Shown: positions 22,952 through 34,619 of the stretch, piece after piece
How positions within the stretch are numbered: position 1 is the stretch's first letter
Layout: every line of letters begins with the position of its first letter
From: Lotus japonicus
Taxonomy: Eukaryota; Streptophyta; Magnoliopsida; Fabales; Fabaceae
Reading direction: 5' to 3'
NCBI RefSeq assembly: GCF_012489685.1
Contig: NC_080042.1
Span: 62,543,633-62,607,632, forward strand
Length of the DNA: 64,000 nucleotides
The notes under the pieces: model-generated
What the model saw: the letters and a program-made list of their open reading frames with translations, nothing else
Databases searched by the model: none
What the model was told of the DNA's origin: nothing
Translations under genes and position numbers: made by a program

Positions 22952-25134
22952 CCTTTGCCGCCGAAATCCACATCTTGAATGGCCACCATATCCTATGCTT
23001 ATTGGGATTGCCACAACCTCCTTGTTGAGAATGGGGTTGCATTGAGAAGAGGCAAGGATGCCATGCCAACATTGGGCGCATAACGACATAAGGGATGATG
23101 GAAGGGCAAATAGCAAATGTAAATTAAAGAGAAGTGGATGACGAAACATGGTGTAGCAAAGGCAAGAGAGTCTCATTATTTTTCTTGTCTTATTTGAAAG
23201 TGCAGCACCACTGCACTAACAACCCTCTTATCTTTAGTAAAAAAAATATTTTCACCTAAGGTAGGGTTAGATCAAGTTCTATACTCAATTTTGGAAACAA
23301 TATTGAACTGATCAGGATCCAAACTTAATACCTCGGATCATCATGAAACAAAATCAAGCTTATCTAAGAGCACGAACCAACTCGAGGTTTCATATTTTGT
23401 TCGAGTCAGTTTGGTCGGATTCACCTTTCCCATGTGCCTCTAATAGGAAGTGACTCATCACTCATGAGTGAGCCCATGTCATTATGGATGAGTCACGATA
23501 GGTGCAAGAGTATGCGTGTAGTGGACGTGTCAAGATTGGAATGGAGGAGCAGCACATGGTTGGTGAAAAGTAATAGATTTCCCAACCCATCCAAAATTGC
23601 AGACCTTATCAACATTTATCAATAAGGAAATTTCATGACAGAGAACGTAAAGAAACAGCATACTAGTAACATCCAGCAGTGAGTGAGACAATAGAATTAT
23701 ATTTGTTGGAGGAAAAAATACCCTTACCTTTTTCCTTGAGTAGATTTTCCAACGTCCTAACCGAATACATGCCCATAATATTGTTTCTTTAATCTTTATA
23801 CAAAAGATGGGCATAAAATTAAATTTCCAAGTTGAACTTATCACATGGAGCGATCACTGTATGTATAAGGACAAGAAAATTTAATGCAAACAAAATAGGG
23901 GAGACTATCTGGGGTAGTAGATAAAGTGGAAAAAGTTCTTCCTCTACCTATTAATAGCGCAACTATATACACATGACATGTCATCTATATCAATGGTTTT
24001 GGTTTACATTTTTATTTAGTAACTTTTTTTATAGTTAATTATATTTTTAAAGAATCCACTACAAATAGCATTCATAAAATGCTTATTTTATTTAAATGAA
24101 TTGTAGAATTGCTTCTCCGCACGGAAACATGCATGCTTGATCCTAGTAGGATTAGATGGATGATGTCTTTAATCTCGTGTGAAATATATTAAAAAGAAGA
24201 CCTAGCTAGCACTTCCAGTACAAAAATCCCCGGCCCCGATGACTTGACAGAGCAAAAATTTAACTTGTCTGTATTGGCATTTTTACTAACATCGTCTTTA
24301 AAGCTTATTTTAAAAATATAAAATTGGAAAATTTGGATTTAAAACACTTGTCTCTAGATCATCCATATATTCTTCACCATAAGAACCAAACAAAAAACAC
24401 TTGTCTGTATTTTACTATTTAATATAATAACTACGTTCTTTTCTACTAGATACATTTTAGTTTTGCATTTTTAAAATTATCTCTAAGAGCTAACGTTGAC
24501 AAAGTCATTTCAATAATGTAACAAAAAAATCATTTCAATAAAAATGGCCATAGAAAAGAAACCCTAGCCCTTTTATTTTTTTACTAAATACGTTCCATTA
24601 ATGATCACATGCAAAAGAACTCTGACCCTTCTTTATTTTCTCCATTCGATTTGTGGTATAAAAATCGGCAGGTTAACCCACCGCGTGCGGACCTGCCAGT
24701 TTAGTGGGTAGTCAATAATGATATAATCACACCTCATTTTTTCTCCACTTCATTTTCTCATATTCTTATTTATATTTCTTCCTTTTATCATCTATCACAT
24801 CTTATATTTTATCTTTTCTTCTTATCTCTCTCCTCCTCCACCTCTTTCCATCTCATTTTTGAGGTGTGAAAGAATAATTATTCTATGAGAGTTTGCAAGT
24901 TGGGATACCTGACTTGCCTCGCTCCATTTGGCATATTAATTGGGTCGATCTAGTGGGTCAAACACACATTGGTGGCACCCTTTATACAAAATGTGGTTGT
25001 TGCCCTCCATTTTATTTTTCTCTAATAGAAATAGTATGCTAATGTTATATTCACATTTCACCTCTTAATTATTTTTATACTATCTCGTTTAATTAAACAT
25101 GATTAATTTTACTTAATGTATAAAATACTTATAC
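22952..25134. other. Intergenic sequence with one MITE-like copy
   Basis: No supported gene was found. The first 250 bp is the continuation of the target of the solo LTR and is less AT-rich than its surroundings, but I recognise no domain. The only structured piece is the element at 24716-24884. Confidence 0.5.
24716..24884. mobile_element. MITE-like CT-rich element (family with ACACCTCATTT ends)
   Basis: It begins TGATATAATCACACCTCATTT and ends TTTTTGAGGTGTGAA, which are imperfect inverted repeats. The inside is CT-rich (TCTATCACATCTTATATTT). An inverted relative lies at 52715-52885 and a weaker one near 36978-37130. No clear TSD is resolved. Confidence 0.45.
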
Positions 25135-25694
25135 AGACACTACACCAGAAAATGTTTTTTACAGCGGTTAAAAAAGGCCTTTTACAGCGGTTCCGAACCG
25201 CTGTAGATCTCACCGCTTTAAAAGGCCTTGGTTCGAATCGCTATAAAAGATTCCTTTGTTACAGTGGTTATTTTACAATAACCGGTTACTTTATTTAACT
25301 GTTGTACTTGTACCCTTTTAACAGCAGTTTCTTAACTTTGACCGCTGTAATTGAGACACTATTACCGCGGTTGGAACCGCTGTAATAGTTTTTTTTTTAG
25401 CCCCTGAATACCACCTGGTCAGCGATCAACATTTTCTTTACAGCAGATATATACAATATTCAGCCATAAAATCAACAATTTCTAAAACTATATCAACATT
25501 CAGCCATAAAATTGAAACAATTTCTACAAAAGCTTCATACCACGTCCTTAAAGCTTCAATTTCTCTAAACTTCAGCATATCTACCAATATATATATACAA
25601 AAGCTTCATAAATCTGAAACAATTTCTAAAGTGCATAATCAACCACGTCCTTAAACTTCATCTACCACTATCTAATAGTTATCTAATAGATTAA

Positions 25695-25970
25695 CTACCA
25701 AAAAAAATTGTTAAATACATAAGCGGCCCACTCATCTTTAACTTCATGCAATTGCTCTCCATCATAGGAATTGAACTGACAATCTTCAAAATACTACAAA
25801 ACAGCATAAAAATAGAGTTAAGTTACAGTTAGAGCTTTTAAAATCCAATGCAAATGCATATCAATGTTTCTTACCTTCGTTGAGATCATAAGTTGTCGGT
25901 GAGTGATTATATCTTTCATGAACTTCATCACATAATATCCGCAATCAACATTATTAGTCTGACGAGGGCA
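25695..25970 (-). pseudogene. Ulp1-like (C48) cysteine protease, C-terminal two exons, CACTA-borne
   Basis: Two minus-strand exons fit well. The first, 25970-25875, follows a TTTGTAG acceptor and encodes CPRQTNNVDCGYYVMKFM and then KDIITHRQLMISTK. It ends at the donor AAG/GTAAG. The second, 25793-25695, encodes YFEDCQFNSYDGEQLHEV and then KDEWAAYVFNNFFW and a TAG stop. Q-x-x-x-VDCG-YYV-x-x-M is the signature around the catalytic Cys of SUMO/Ulp1 proteases. I could not find the His- and Asp-bearing exons upstream. A short frame GIDQLEDQLEISSLGEEHK at about 27750-27815, ending at a GTACTT donor, may be another exon of the same gene. Most likely an incomplete captured or decayed copy. Confidence 0.7.
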
Positions 25971-26366
25971 CTACAAAAGTTAAAGAATAAAGACGACTAA
26001 ATGGATGATGTAAACTCATATATCTATGGAAACCTTTATGTAAATAAATAGACAAGTTTATAAACAGATCAAAAGTACAATAACAATTTGAAAAGAGGTT
26101 TCTATCAGCACATGAGTACACCCAGGATACGAAATGAAATCACTTTTTCACCCCTCACAGCAAAATCCATTGATACTACACTGAATATAGAAGTACTCCA
26201 ACCAGCCATCCCACCACATATAGATACACCTCGAAAAAAGAAATATCACATATAACCAGCCATACACCAGAACATTGACCATTATATAAACCAACACACA
26301 GACTCAATGCACAACTGAAGAGAGCCCAACCACAAACACCCAGAACCAATCACAACCCCCTCCCCA

Positions 26367-26531
26367 TTATGCAGACAAATCCCACAACTCAAGTCTCCCA
26401 TCTCTCCCACATTTTGCTAAGAAATCAACAACCTCATTCCCCTCCCTCAAAATGTGTCTTACCCCCAAACAATTGACTAAAGGAATAAGTTGATCAATCT
26501 TATTCACTATTTGAAACAACCTCCATGGTCT
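26367..26531 (-). pseudogene. LINE RNase H C-terminal fragment inside the CACTA element
   Basis: The minus frame reads RPWRLFQIVNKIDQLIPL, then VRHILREGNEVVDFLAKCG, and stops at TAA 26369-26367. The phrase RPW-L...HI-REGN-VAD-LAK-G is the well-known end of the RNase H domain of plant L1-type reverse transcriptases. Sequence at lower coordinates resembles a LINE 3'UTR. The rest of the element is missing. Confidence 0.7.
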
Positions 26532-28787
26532 CCTACTATTTCACAAAGATCCAGTACTTACATATTAAAATGACTAGAGTTTAAGATACACAAATAAAGG
26601 CAAAAGTAAAAAAAATTGATAGAAAACACTACTATCATTCAACCAATGTCTTTTTACTACAAAAACACTACAAATTATGACAAATTAGGATAGGTAGCAT
26701 TCAATACTTACTTAGAAGAGAGAAACAAGATAAGTACCTGTGAGTTAGAGAAAGAAAGTTTCTTTTTGGTGTCATTAGCTTTGAAGAATATAAGTTGGAG
26801 TGGATGAACATTTGCAAGTGGTTTCTGGGCAGCTGGGTAGGTGGATGTTATGTTAGTTTCTTCTCTTTCTCCTTCATCTAGTCTAAATGCAATAAAATAT
26901 AAATTTTGACTCATTTATTGGTTAGAAGACTTAGATTTAAATGTTAATGTAGAATGTGACTTATACATTTGCTAGCTTGTTGTTTTGCTCCTGCAATGCC
27001 CTTTTTCTGTCATATCGACATAAAAAAAGTTATCTTTATATAATTGTCAAATGTTAGTAATATAGAAACATTCTTAAAGTAACAAGAAAAATAGTTCCAC
27101 TACATAGATAGAAATTAAATTTAATAAATAAACTCACTAGGAAATATGTAAAAGAAAAAGAAACAGAGTTATCTTTATCTGTCATTCGTTTTGCTTCCTT
27201 CTATCAACCAAATCCATAACTTTCCTCTTTTTAAGCATAATCCTCTAGAATTAGATATTTGAATGAGAATGTGGTTTGAAGCTTCAGATTTCTCACTTTC
27301 CTTTTCTTCAAGCTGGTAGATTCTTCAGCAGCTACATATTCAGGGCCTCAGGCTTGTAGAAACACTGCTCTATTTTCCAGAAAAGGTGGTAACTTAAGGG
27401 GAAATTGATCATGTTTTTAAGGTTGCAACCAATATTCAGTAACATGAAAAGTTATATTGAACATTTCAAAACTGGAAAATGAGACTAATTGAGATACCTA
27501 CAAATAGCCTGGGCCAGAAACATAAACATAAACTAACTAATTAAAAAATTGAAGACAAAGCTCACCTAGGGCACAAAGTTAGCTTTGTTTTTAGTTTCAT
27601 GTAGACACCATAGTTTATTGCTTGAAATCACATTTTCACCTCCTTTATATTGCACAAGTTTGGAAGAGAAGAGTCATTAAGTTATTTTGAATGGTAAGAA
27701 AAATTGAAAAACACTTCCTAATTTGGAGATCTTATCATGAAATCTGAATAAAGTACCTTATGTTCTTCTCCAAGACTAGAAATCTCTAATTGATCCTCTA
27801 ACTGATCGATGCCACACAAATAAGTGCAAAACAAAAAAGAAAGTGTCAACATCACCTTCGGTTTATTTTATGCCATTAAAATATCTAAAAAAGAAATAAG
27901 CAAATGCTCAAATTACAGGAATTCACACAAACGATTGCAAATCTATGTCAGGGGAGTTTAACTCTATTGTAGCAATTAGCTCTCAATAGGGTCTGATTAT
28001 GACTCTGTCCTATGGATTAGACATCCAAATCAATCTTTTAAGAAAAGAGGATAAATTAAAAGAATGTAAACCCTTCATAGAGAAGCCAAAATCATACCAA
28101 TGGGATGATGGCGGGCTGGCTGCTGACGACAGTATGAGCTACGGCGTCCTGTCATGGTGGTGGGAAGTCAAAGTTGTGACCTGTGGTGGTCAAGGAAGAC
28201 TTTCCCTCTCCATCTTCAACCTTAGTCCCTTGAAACCCTAGCTCGACGATGCAACACATAACATCGTCACAATGAACGGCAGCACCATGGAGGACGACAC
28301 CACAAAGTCAGAGAATGGCACAACGCGGCGGAGGGGCTCGTTCGCGACATAGAGGCTTAACGGAGGTCGTTGCAATAACAGAGAAGAGGCCCAAGATGAG
28401 CACAGAGATGATGAGCGTGAACGGTTTCAATTTTGCCCAGCAAAATGAACATGGAGCGGGAGAGAGTTAACGTGGAGCGGGATGTTCAATTTTTCCCAAA
28501 ATTGAGAGCGGTGAAATTGAAAAGGGTTTACAAAAGGTTCATGAGTGTTTTTTTCTATTTTTTATTTGCTAAAATATATTTACAGCGGTTCAATATTTAA
28601 CCGCTATAAAAGCATATTTCCGCTCCGTGTTTTTGTGTTTACAGCGGCTGCAAAGTGAACCGCTGTTAATAGGCAAAGCTTTTACAGCGGCTATAAAAGC
28701 CTATAATCTGCTCCGTGTTTTTGTTTTTACAACGGCTGCTACGTGAACCGCTGTAATCTGTAAAAGCCCTTTTCTGGTGTAGTGAGA

Positions 28788-30621
28788 ACAGAGAACACTT
28801 ATTGGTTGTGTTACGGTTACAAATTTTTGTCAACTTTAAGGTGTAAATTATTGGGGTTATTAATTAACGTTGGTAAAAAACATTCTTTTTCTGTCTAGGG
28901 GTGGAGATGAGGTTGGAGACTGGAATTGTTATTTTTTCCAGAGCAGAGAATTAAAAACCCTGGAGCTGCATGAGAGGAATTGATAAAGTATTTTACTATT
29001 TTGGACCTCACTAAAGTAAACACAATGTTTTTTTTAAGATCCATTGCAAATAAATGAAATATGCTTGTTAACGACAAGAAAGAAAACTAAACAAAATAAA
29101 GGAATATGTTTTTTTTGTCAAAAAATAAAGGAATATGCTTGTTAACCACAATACCAGTAAAAGAAACTTCTGATACGGAGAGGGGTGATGAAGGATGTTA
29201 AATATGGCACCCCAAGCAACCAATTTAACACCCCACTTTAAAACGGAGATTGTCTAAAATACTCCTAAAATTTGTACATTCCGGGATTTGTAATCCCGGA
29301 ACTCCTATTAAGCTGCATTTTGGGAATTTAAATCCCGGAAACCATCCATTATAACTTCCAAGTTTTAAATCCCGGGAATTTAAAACCCGGAACACAATAA
29401 ACATGGTTTCCGGGATTTTAAAACCCGGAAAAATGCATTATCTAACATACAAAACGTTCCAGGATATCCCGGAACATAATTTGCCTTCCGAATTCTAAAA
29501 CCCAGAATACTACATAATCTAACTTATGACATGTTTTGGGATTTAATTCCCAAAATCTATTTTATGTCTTCCGGGTTCTAAATCCCGGAAAAAGTGTGAA
29601 AGGTAAAGGGGAAGAGGTGTGGATTTGAAATGAAGAGGGTATTTTGAGGTTTTAATTTATTGGGTCGGGTGGGAATTTGGTTGGGTAGGGTGGGAAATTT
29701 AACACCCGATGAACCGGGAGAGTGCCTTACCCATCCTTGTTTATCCAGCCTTGGGCCTTTGTTTTGGTCGAAAGCTTTATGCCATTTAATGAGTGCATTG
29801 AACAGATTTGGGCCTCAATCTCTAATCCTAGGTAATCGAAACTAAAGTTTGACTAGCCCAAGCATACAAGCAATCCTCAATTTTGTTTAAATCTCTTGCA
29901 TTTTTATATCCTCTAAGTTTTGTATTAACTATTTAGTGTAAATATTTATCATTTACATTACAATGAAATTAAACATATACATATGAATTTGGTAAAAATA
30001 TTTTATGCACATGAATAAATTAGTTTTTTTTTTTAACAAAAGCAAAAAATAAAAACTGACCGGTTAAATCCAATTTTCATCACTGGGCGGTTTTGGACCA
30101 GTTAAACATTTGAACAGATCTTGATTGGTTTAGCCAGTTTTTGAATCTGCCATTTTTTTCAGCAAAACGAACGGGACACCGCTCCGGCCAAATTTTTAGA
30201 ACACTGGTTACAACTTGAAAGTGAGAATAATATACATGCAAGAACAGTGCAAGAAAATTTACACTATCAACCAATAAGATTTTAAAGATTTAGCACATTA
30301 GCTAATAAAATTACATAAAAACTTCAAAATCTGATTGGACCATCTATGTATATAAAATATTTTCATAAATTATATGTAGGTAAACTTAATATCATTTGTG
30401 GGAAACGCTCCAAGATATATAGCTAACAAAATTGGGTTACACTTGAAAGTGAGCTTCACCGGTTAATTCTATTTTTGGGAGGGGATAAATCATAACCATT
30501 GGAACGATGATGCTATATCATGAAGCTTCAGTTGCATTCATTTCCAGGTGCCGAATCTAGCAGTTATTTGAAAATTTCAATTCACTAGACTCATTGGATT
30601 GTATAACACCATGGAACATGC
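28788..30621. other. Intergenic sequence with a palindrome array
   Basis: There is no supported gene. The notable item is the CCGGGA array at 29279-29600. The segment 30060-30160 has GGTTTTGGACCAGTTAAA-type phrases common in plant repeats. Confidence 0.5.
29279..29600. repeat. Array of short CCGGGA/TCCCGG palindromes
   Basis: At least six imperfect copies of a palindrome of the form TTCCGGGATTT...AAATCCCGGAA occur at spacings of roughly 40-60 bp (near 29280, 29330, 29370, 29415, 29460, 29500 and 29570). Some copies have decayed to CCCAGAA or CCCAAAA. The flanks contain AACACCCCACTTT and GGGTGGGAAATTTAACACCC phrases that may be the outer ends of the same element. No transposase or TSD was identified. 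Confidence 0.65.
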
Positions 30622-33402
30622 TCACGAGATCTTTCGAGAAAGGTTCTTCATGCCATAACCAATACACTGGAGAAAAACTGATGGTGTCTTTGGATCTGGT
30701 TTGAGAATAAACTTCACATCAAGAAAATCCTTAATGTTTCTGAGGGTTTCAACCCCGTGCTGGGAAAGTTTTCCAACACGAACCTTGGAAATATCTTGAG
30801 GACATAGAGCGCAAAGAAGAAATAACAAACCCTATAAACAAAAGAAATTCAAAGATAAGGAAGCAAATTTCATCATATGCACATCTTCATTCAAACACAC
30901 GTGTGAAAAAAAAAATTAATCAGCAACTTATTTCAGTACCAAAAGATTACTATTTACGCCTCCCCCGACATAAGTTACGTAGTTCACACTTCACACTTTA
31001 GTACAAAACTCAAATGAAACAATAACAGAAAATTAGGTGATTAGTCTAGAAATGGACAATTTCATAATGAAAAGAATAGCCCAAAATGCAGGTGGTAGAA
31101 ATGTCACAGGAGGGTAACTGGAAATTTGTCCAAGAGTGACATGTCAAAAGAGGGATTATTGATGAGAATGAATTGGAGTTTCCAGTACCAAACTTGACAG
31201 ATAGCAGTCCAATAGAGGAGGAAAAGATTTTAGAGGTATGCAGAAAGTGGGATGGTGCAAGCGGAGAAAGGGAGGTGAGGGAGGAGATAATAAAAGTACA
31301 AAATATTGTGTGAAGGAGAGAACTCAGGGCCATTTTCATATCTAACAGACAACAAATTTTTGTTCTATTGTAATTTGTATGGAGTCTACACCTGTATAAT
31401 CTATAATCTACAGTTTAGTACCAGTATCTGCTAATTGTGATCATCTATAAGGATTTTGCCTCCATATTTCTATCTTTTTAATAACAGTATTTATCATTTG
31501 GTAGAAAAGTATAAAAATGGGTTGAAATTGGTGACATGCTAACCTGATATGTTGAATCTACCACTCCACCTTGAGTTATCTCCCCTAGTAAATCATTAGC
31601 AATCCCCTCACCAATAACCTCTGGGGGCATAAGATCCATTTTCTCATCATCAGCAAGGCTAGAAACATCTTCAGCCCTAGCATGAGAAACAGCAGTTTCT
31701 GCAGAGATGAAGCAACCAGAAGTAGTCTCCGCAACCAGTGAAATTCCATAGCCAGGAGAGCTGTGCCAGCAAACGACCAATTAAAAAGAAAAAAAAAAAA
31801 GGAATTGTGTTTTTATGAAATATGGTTTCCTTTATTTATATATTCCAAAATTCAAATTAAATATTCCACAATATCTACAATGAAAGGAATCATACTTTCC
31901 AGCCTGAGGACCTGATCTATGATCAGAAAAAATGTGCACATCCGACACTAGTGGATTTATGATTCCACGGGCAGCTTTAATCATGCTGTTTTCAAACTGA
32001 GCAGACACTCTGGCTGAAAATGTAATTCCTCTAATCCTCTTGACAAATCCCTCATCAGTCCAATTAACAGCCTGCCAGGAAGAACATATAAGATAACAAA
32101 ATAAATTGAAATACAGATAAAAGATTCAGAATCATACTGTTAGACTCTGAACAACAGGAAGTGACAAAATAACTTCGCCGCCACCACTTGGAGGTAATCC
32201 ACGACTCTCTATTTTAAGATCCAATCCTTCAGAGGCAACTTCAAAGCGCCTTAATATAGGCAACACAACATACTTGAAGGTGTCAACTGATGGATCCCTC
32301 GAATCATTTGTGATTCCTGACAACAATATATTGACCAGATTTAATTTGCATCTTCAAATATATCTTCTAAAAAGTCCTTTTATTTTAGTTTTGAAGCTTT
32401 TACATTCTTCCTTTATCTTTATTCTTTTCAGTAGATGAAGAAATTTCAAGACTAGGGAGGAGACTCCACAGTCCACAACATACAAGACTAATTTTAAAAT
32501 AATAATAATTATATAAAGAAAAGAAACAAAGTGCAAATTCATGATAGCAACACTTTAGAAGTATCCATGAGCGGAAGTGTTAAACACCATGGAGGAAAAG
32601 CCAAACATAATTTGATCTCAAGTCCAATTTGGAAGCAAAGAAGACACCATAAGTGTACAAGTGTTACTCTAGGCCACAAAAAAGAAACATAGAAGTGCTG
32701 CATTGCACTCCTACCATGCACACCATAGAGCTGAAAAAAATGTATACTACATATAACATTGGTCTCCTTCATCCAGTGAAACCTTTATATCGAACTTCAT
32801 AGTAAACAAGCATGGAGGAAACACTCAATGCTCTCTGATAATCCCAAAAAGGTAGTTCAAAAAGTAAGTAGCCACTAAGCAGTGCCAAAATAAGTGGCCT
32901 CATTCAGGACAAACAAGAAATTGAGTGAACTTGATAAATAGAAAGGGGTAACAGAAAATGATAAGTATACCTTTGAGTCTAATGGTAATGGGTTCCTTGG
33001 CAAACAAGCCTAGCAAAATGAGTGGCTCCAAGAAATAACCAATGGATCGAGACACACCACAGTCGTATGCACGATGTTGTCTTCCACCCATAATAGTTCC
33101 CGGCTTGTACTTCAATTTGGTACCTGCCCAAACCCAATGAGAATGAATCCCTTACTATTTATATAGAACCAAACTTGACTAATAAATTAAGAATTACCTG
33201 TTTCGTTGATTTCCACAAGGCAATCATCGCAGATGGTATCAAACAATCGGAGCAGCAAAATCTCATGGCTGCGTAGACCAGGCCAAGTCTCGTCGGCACG
33301 TATGTCCTCAATAAGAATAGGAGTGGAGGAGAGAGTGGCAAGAAGCAACCGCTGCCTAAAGCTTTGGCTTCCCTTCAGCCTCTTGTAAGAAGTCTTCCCC
33401 AT
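30622..33402 (-). CDS. RCL1: RNA 3'-terminal phosphate cyclase-like protein, complete, six coding exons
   Basis: Six minus-strand exons join to 1140 nt (379 residues): 33402-33198, 33123-32971, 32316-32138, 32071-31896, 31760-31544 and 30831-30622. All junctions are GT-AG and phases agree. Landmarks are RLKGSQSFRQRLLLATLSS, EDIRADETWPGLRSHE, KYKPGTIMGG, SRSIGYFLEPL, GITNDSRDPSVDTFK, GGGEVILSLP, SPGYGISLVAETTSG, GGVVDSTYQ, LCALCPQDISKVRVG and the end MKNLSRKIS. This is the Rcl1 branch of the RtcA family. Rcl1 is a nucleolar U3 snoRNP-associated factor working with the GTPase Bms1 in early 18S pre-rRNA processing, and it lacks cyclase activity. Length is normal and nothing looks broken, so the gene is probably functional. 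Confidence 0.95.
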
Positions 33403-33461
33403 TCTCCTTAGGCTACACAAACAAACACAATGCATTTAGCACAAATTGATAAGCAAAATGA

Positions 33462-33479
33462 GGGGGGGGGGGGGGGGGG
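33462..33479. repeat. G18 homopolymer in the RCL1 leader intron
   Basis: Eighteen consecutive G on the plus strand (C18 in the transcript) are read directly. The exact length may be affected by sequencing error. Confidence 0.85.
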
Positions 33480-33890
33480 AACTTAGGCAAATTGAGAGTA
33501 TTGAAGTTAGGCATGGCGCTCAAACACCCCACATTCCTCCTCTGTCCCTCTCCCCACCCTGATTCCTACCACATGTATAATTATCCTCAGTCCTCATTCC
33601 GGTCACAAGTATATTTATCCTGAAGAGGAGGGATGTACTGAGTCTATATTTACCCCCCAAATCCTCATTCCTGGACTCCTCCTAGGTACCCACAAGGATC
33701 CTGAACTAGTATTCAAAAATTAAAAATTAAAACCCATATAGTTAAAAAGTAAATTTAAAATTACAAAACATCAATACATTAAGTTTGCCTCAACAAACAC
33801 AGAGACACATATAAAAGTTCAATTAAAAAATATCAACAAATCAAAATTGAAGAAGCACCACGAAACACAAGCACAATGCAGGTGTTTGGA

Positions 33891-34058
33891 AGAGCTTATG
33901 TAAATAGCTTATAGCTTGCTTCTAAGCTATTTTGAGCTTATTTTTATAAGCTGTTCAGATTAGCTTATGAATAAGCTCTTATGCGATAAATGCTTATTGC
34001 CATAAGTATTTACTGTCATAACTCATAAGCACTTAATTAAGTTGTTTAACCAAACACA
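33891..34058. mobile_element. MITE with GTGTTTGG ends in the RCL1 leader intron
   Basis: It starts GGTGTTTGGAAGAGCTTATG and ends TTGTTTAACCAAACAC, with many AGCTTAT/ATAAGCT motifs inverted inside. This is a MITE pattern widespread in dicots and probably hAT-related. I could not find a convincing TSD. Confidence 0.6.
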
Positions 34059-34619
34059 TCAATTGTCATCAACTTTTGCACAAAAGATATGCTCAACATT
34101 GATCATATTTCTTTGACACAAATAACTCCTCTCATCTCATGGACACTTCTCTATTCTTTGGTGTTTAGCTTCCTAAGCTGGACTAGTTGTCAATCAAGCT
34201 ACCCAATTGCAAAAATAAAAGAAACATCAAATTATGATATAAAAACTAATTGAATTGAAAAAGCTAGTTGCAGTTAAAAGGACTACAGAACATGATTTTT
34301 CAGGGGCATGTTAGTGTTAGCAATGTGAAGCAGAAAATATCACAGTGATATGCAAAGCGACCAATATATACTAGTTGAGCGACAGTGACCACTACCTGAG
34401 AAGACGACGGAGGGGATGAGAACGGCCACCGGAATACAGGCGCGGCGGCGACCGGAGAGCGATCCGACGGTTAGGGTTCGCTTTTCCAAAATTAAGACGT
34501 GAAAGAGAATGATGCTGGCGGCATGGTTAGGTGATGGCGCTGGGAATTTGGAAAAGGTGTGGGGGTACTTTTGGAAATCCAGAACTCTATGTACCCTTTA
34601 TATGGGACATATTTGATTA

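Larger units (their letters stand above)
25138..28784 (-). mobile_element. CACTA (En/Spm) element, 3.65 kb, non-autonomous
   Basis: The ends are CACTACACCAGAAAA at 25138 and TTTTCTGGTGTAGTG at 28784, flanked by the 3-bp TSD AGA (25135-25137 and 28785-28787). Both ends carry subterminal repeats of TTACAGCGG and its complement CCGCTGTAA, several of them in hairpin pairs, which are the expected transposase-binding sites. The minus strand contains the last exons of a Ulp1-type protease gene (25695-25970). Such protease genes are known as second genes in some plant CACTA elements. I see no TNP2/TNPD transposase, so mobility would need one supplied in trans. A LINE remnant sits inside at about 26367-26531. 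Confidence 0.93.
33413..34602 (-). promoter_or_regulatory. RCL1: RCL1 5'UTR exon, leader intron and promoter
   Basis: A good acceptor (TTTGTGTAG) at 33414-33413 lies just upstream of the RCL1 ATG. A GC-richer exon with CT-rich plus-sense leader composition ends at a CAG/GTAGTG donor at 34396/34395, predicting a leader intron of about 980 bp. TATAAAG (plus-strand 34596-34602) is the likely TATA box, placing the start near 34565. The intron contains a run of 18 G on the plus strand (33462-33479) and a MITE (33891-34058). Confidence 0.6.

Noticed and set aside
27999..28241. An 80-codon plus-strand frame rich in Trp and Gly
   Set aside because: It lies in the 5' region of the CACTA element opposite to its genes, with no homology I recognise.
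25138..28784. Regularly repeated TACAGCGG motifs considered as a possible repeat-spacer array
   Set aside because: Spacing is irregular, copies occur in both orientations at the element ends only, and they fit CACTA subterminal repeats.
31046..31339. A 97-codon minus-strand frame with a signal-peptide-like start
   Set aside because: It lies within the last RCL1 intron (31543-30832) on the same strand, has no splice or promoter support, and is best explained as intron sequence.
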